This document shows, in pieces, positions 19,954 through 23,418 of a stretch of 23,418 nucleotides of DNA (positions within the stretch are counted from its first letter, which is position 1; each line of letters begins with the position of its first letter). A program made the position numbers and the translations under genes. The stretch spans positions 1 through 23,418 of the forward strand of contig MU626527.1 in the NCBI GenBank assembly GCA_025603075.1. Direction: 5' to 3'. The notes under the pieces were generated by a model that worked only from the letters and a program-made list of their open reading frames with translations, did not search any database and was not told the origin of the DNA. Source of the stretch: Neoconidiobolus thromboides FSU 785 (taxonomy: Eukaryota > Entomophthoromycota > Entomophthoromycetes > Entomophthorales > Neoconidiobolaceae).

Positions 19954-21346
19954 ATGACACATTATTTAAATTTAAAAAAAGATGTTTATAGTAAAGCCAT
20001 AATTCAATATGAAGAATCAATCAATGATGAAGATGGAAATGTTAATATGAATATGAATATGAATAAGATACAGCCTTATTTACATCAAGTAATACAATAT
20101 AGAATTTATTAATTAACTAATATTTAATAGTTTAAAAAAAAAGATAGAAATACAAGTACCAAAAATAAACAGAAACAATATTGAATATGGCTCCGAAATT
20201 ATGGAAATAATAGATCAATTAAAACAAAAAGAATATAATTACTATTTAATTAATTTAAATTTAGTAGAATTTCTAAAGCCGAAAACGAAAGATATTAGCT
20301 ATAAAAATATATTTTATTATTATTTACAAAAAGGCGTTGTATCAGCTAAAAGCTATTCCATTAATAACGAAACGGAAGATACTTTTTGTATTGATAATAA
20401 TTCGATGTTATATTTAAATTTATCAAAAGATACTTATTATCAACTGGGATTAATAGGTAAAAAAATAAAGATAGATAATAATTCAATAGAAAGGTTTATT
20501 GTTAAATTGGATTTAAAGAGTGAAGAATTAAATGAAGAGAGTAGTTATTATAAGAGAGTAGTAAACTGTTTTGAAAATGTATTTAATAAAAATATTCCCT
20601 TTTTAATGACTTTTGTTGACGAAGGTAATATGATAAACAATAATAAATGATAATAATAATAAATAATTTAATCTTAATATAATAGAAACGAAAGAAGATA
20701 TGAATATTAGTAAATTAATAACTGAAATGAAAGATACAGTTGAAATAAAAAAATATATTATGAAATGTAATTATGAACCAATATGGGAAACAGTGTTGCC
20801 AGAAACTAAGAATAATCAAATATTAGATTATTTAAATAATATAGAAGATATAGTTGAGTGGAGTGGTATTATCTCTAATAGTATTAATAATACAGTAATT
20901 AATGATAATAATAATGAAAGTACTGGTGAAGTTATTAAATTACATTGGAATGGTTATTTATCTTATTATCAAATGGAAAGTATATTAGAAGAACTAAGGT
21001 AATTTATAAATAGTATTTTGATAATATATCATAATAATATTATTATTATTAATTAATTAATTAATTAATTTATACATATAATAGTCTTTTAATAAAAATA
21101 ATTCAACAGAATAATTCCACTCAATCTATTCCTTTCCTCAGCTTCACTATGTATGGTTTTGAAGATAGCATTATTAGTTGGTATTATAAAAATAATATAA
21201 AAAATGAAAATAATGAAGATAAACTACATTATTATTCATTATCCGGTGAAAACATTACTCAATATTATTTTTTATTTAATTTGAATAAATTGAGTTTAAT
21301 TGATATTAAAATTGCAAATGGTATGGAGAGGGCAGTGTTTGGATAG
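19954..21346 (+). CDS. RNase P/MRP subunit Rpp40-like, with one reading-frame break
   Basis: Four exons are inferred: 19954-20088, 20131-20624, 20686-20998 and 21085-21346, about 400 aa. Rpp40-family features are the FCIDNNSMLYLNLSKDTYYQLGLIGKK block with the following RFIVKLDL (exon 2), WETVLPETK, and near the C-terminus SFTMYGFEDSIISW followed by GENITQYYFLF, matching the family's 'GF.DSPVSW...GE..Y' ending. The protein is a subunit of the complexes that mature tRNA 5' ends and process rRNA. Exon 1 (ends CAT CAA, donor GTAATA) joins exon 2 one base out of frame. Exon 2 starts TTT, then nine A, then GATAGA; eight A would restore the frame. Exons 2, 3 and 4 join cleanly. If exon 1 is wrong, translation could begin at ATG 20201, losing about 70 residues. 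Confidence 0.75.
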
Positions 21347-22376
21347 GATTAAAGGCAAAAACAATGAAATTGAATGCAATTGATATAGAAAAAGAATGAT
21401 AAAAATTGAAAGTTTTTTTTTTAAATAAAATAAAATAAAATAAATAAAATAAAATAAAATAAAAACTGATTGTTATTTTTTACTATAATATTAAAAAATA
21501 ATTTTAACTTTAATTTTTAATTTAACTTTAGTAATGTATACTAATTATTGTTATTTTGTATATTTTTAATTTTGCTTTTAGCCAATTAGAAAGTTACTTT
21601 ATTGCTATTGAAATTAGAAATAGTAGAACATTATTATTAAACATTATAAAAAGGGTAATGAAATTGAGTATTTTTTTTAGAAGAATACATGTTTAAGTCA
21701 TTAAGTCTATAAACTGAAGTTTTATAATTTCAATTAAGTTTATTTCCAATTTTTATTGCTTTTTATTAAAATAAAACTTCAATAATATTATGCTAACTAT
21801 TGTGAAATCTAGTACTCAGTGTTTGGAGTCAAGAACAGCTATTGCCTGGCTGATTACACTATAAGTCGAAAGGTCTTAGTTCATGTGACTAAGATAGACT
21901 TGGATTATGAGGAATAGCACATAATAGATTGCAAGTTATATAAGACAAATAGAATAGACAATACTAATGTAAAATCTATGTAAAATACTATTAACAAAAC
22001 TTAGTGGCTTTATTAAATGTTCGAGATATCAGGGAATAATTCAGTTAAAAAGCCTCGAACTACTATACTCTGTAAACTCTTTTATACTCTGAAAAGTATA
22101 AATATCAAAATGAGAAGATAATATTCTTCGGGATGGAGCTAGAAATTCTCATAGCAAATCAAACTAAGAACGTGGAATTGATTTTCTCTGAGCTTGAGAA
22201 CACAACAGTTTAGGTGATTGTTATGCTATAATTAACCATGGGACTAACAAAGCGATATTTCACACCATCTAAATTTTAATATTTAAATATTAAAAAAAAC
22301 TAAAAAACTAAACAATCAATTAAACTATTTCTTATAAGATCTCAAGTAATAGCTAAATTTTATATACTAAAAATGT
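21347..22376. other. Noncoding 1-kb region with AAAAT microsatellite and a less AT-rich segment
   Basis: An AAAAT-type repeat lies at about 21421-21464, just past the Rpp40-like stop. The segment at about 21795-22260 is visibly less AT-rich than other intergenic DNA but is closed by stops in the frames I read. It contains short perfect inverted repeats: TCTTAGT/ACTAAGA around 21877-21897, and GTTCGAG/CTCGAAC around 22019-22060. No tRNA, snRNA or protein is recognised. Confidence 0.45.
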
Positions 22377-22615
22377 ACGGGGATGTATTTTTGTTTAAGA
22401 ATTTTACTAATCATTTTTCCACTCAAATAATGTTTAAAAGATGGAAAAAGTAATCAAGCTAAAAAAACACCCCTTTATAGTTAAATTTTCTAAAATAGAA
22501 TAAATTTAACATTCGGGGATGTTTTTTTTTGGCTTTATTACTTTTTCTATCTTCTAAGTACATTTGAGCAGAAAAATGATTAGTAAAATTCTTAAATGCA
22601 AAAATACATCCCCAT
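22377..22615. mobile_element. Compact foldback element made of two inverted repeat copies
   Basis: The left copy 22379-22473 (GGGGATGTATTTTTG to AAACACCCC) and the right copy 22515-22613 (GGGGATGTTTTTTTTTGG to ATACATCCCC) are inverted relative to each other. The 41-nt spacer is itself partly complementary (AGTTAAATTT against AAATTTAACA). The whole can fold into a hairpin with arms of about 110 nt and a loop of about 15. ATTC flanks the right copy on both sides (22511-22514 and 22613-22617 region), a possible target duplication of that copy. No coding capacity is visible. Confidence 0.75.
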
Positions 22616-22936
22616 TCATTTTATTACTTTAACATGAAAATTAGTATAAAATGGATAATATTAGTTCTGTTATAATTAAGTTCATATTGATTATCAAAAT
22701 CAACTTTATAAAAAAAGAGCAACTCAAGTTGCATTTGAATGTTATTAAAAATAAATTATAAAACCCCTTAAAAAAGCCATTAAATTCATATAATAAATAA
22801 CTGAGTTTATTCTTCAATGATTTTAAAAAAAGATGATATAAATAGTCCAAACTTGACATTCATATTAACTAACTTAATAGTTTTCTATTTTTCCTTTTCA
22901 ATATCTATTAATTAATTTTACTCTGTTCCTAAAAAT
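22616..22936. other. Upstream region of the secreted-protein gene
   Basis: AT-rich sequence between the foldback element and the ATG at 22937. A short minus-strand open frame here has no recognisable features. It presumably holds the promoter. Confidence 0.45.
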
Positions 22937-23143
22937 ATGAAAATCAATTCTATTATCTTATCATTCTTTTATTTAATAACTATTACAACTTCATTTGTAC
23001 CTAATATTCCATCTATTCAAAAGGATTCTATACCAAAACCTCATAAATCAAGGTTTAGTCATAACATTTATTACTCAGAAACAGATAATCAAATAACAGA
23101 TAATGAACTAACAGATAATAAATTAACACAAGAAGTCAACTTC

Positions 23144-23179
<36 letters not shown>

Positions 23180-23418
23180 TTAATTAAACCAACTGAAATA
23201 GTACCTCAATCTACTCAATCTACTCAATCTCAAACTTATCAATCTCAAAGTGTTAAACCTGATGATAATCAATCTTATCATAACAAAATTTATAGTGTCA
23301 AATCCCAAAATCTTCAACCTAAACAAGCTAATTTACCTACATATCTTCAATTAAGTAATCTTGATTTAATACAATTAATGAAACTCAATGGTTTAATTCA
23401 AGATGATGATTCTATTAA
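22937..23418 (+). CDS. Secreted Asn/Gln/Ser-rich protein, C-terminus cut by window end
   Basis: The frame is open from the ATG at 22937 to the last base, 160 codons. Residues 1 to about 20 (MKINSIILSFFYLITITTSF) form a classic signal peptide. The mature part is low in complexity. It has three imperfect TDN(Q/E/K)(I/L)T units (about 50-64), a run of 12 Asn encoded by pure AAT, three QST/QSQ-type units, and then many Gln, Ser, Tyr and Lys. A more ordinary, possibly folded segment starts at about 135 (LPTYLQLSNLDLIQLMKLNG). No known domain is recognised. It could be a cell-wall or extracellular protein whose folded domain lies beyond the window. Lack of introns so far and a consistent frame across the repeats support coding. 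Confidence 0.75.

Noticed and set aside
21795-22260. Copia- or gypsy-like retrotransposon remnant
   Set aside because: Trial translations gave only short, stop-ridden pieces without a recognisable reverse transcriptase, RNase H or integrase motif.
22641-22859. Minus-strand open frame of 72 codons
   Set aside because: Hydrophobic, AT-driven composition with no motif. It probably arises by chance in noncoding DNA.

Overview
The window is nuclear DNA from a very AT-rich, intron-bearing fungus. The genes are eukaryotic: eL20, Mago nashi, IPK1, mL44 and an Rpp40-like protein. Introns are mostly 42-100 nt with GTAAGT-like donors and AG acceptors. Intergenic DNA is strongly AT-biased, and kelch/transmembrane and Ctr proteins of fungal type are present. 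An early-diverging lineage such as Conidiobolus (Entomophthoromycotina) fits this style, but that is inference and no marker here fixes the species. Splice-aware reading by eye recovered several multi-exon genes that simple ORFs show only in fragments. Layout: 1-4281 is a head-to-head pair of class V aminotransferase genes, one intact but cut by the window edge (minus) and one pseudogene (plus). They are separated by about 2 kb of noncoding DNA holding a large foldback element. 4700-7320 holds a kelch-type membrane protein (+) converging on a Ctr copper transporter (-). 8109-9036 is ribosomal protein eL20 (+, 5 exons), divergent from the transporter. 9959-10456 is a DM9/DUF3421 protein (-). 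11307-12118 is Mago nashi (+, 6 exons). 12778-15526 is an SLS1-like mitochondrial protein (+, 11 exons). It converges almost end to end on inositol-pentakisphosphate 2-kinase IPK1 (15686-17396, -, 8 exons). 17933-18005 is tRNA-Phe(GAA). 18405-19750 is mitochondrial ribosomal protein mL44 (-, 7 exons), which shares a 203-bp divergent promoter with an RPP40-like RNase P/MRP subunit (19954-21346, +, 4 exons). 21347-22936 is mostly noncoding with a second foldback element. 22937 to the end begins a secreted Asn/Gln-rich protein cut by the window edge. The genes do not form one pathway. Most are housekeeping: ribosome, exon junction complex, tRNA and RNase P, mitochondrial gene expression, and inositol phosphate synthesis. 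The accessory part is the aminotransferase pair, the DM9 protein, the secreted protein and the repeats. The most notable signals are three. First, a sharply bounded 310-bp inverted repeat is 99.4% identical between the intact and the broken aminotransferase, although the neighbouring sequence is about 27% diverged; this looks like gene conversion or an assembly join. Second, a seven-copy family of short elements of about 100 bp with GGGGATGT-type inverted ends occurs in intergenic DNA, twice as inverted pairs forming long hairpins. Third, the RPP40-like gene has a one-base reading-frame break at a run of nine A.
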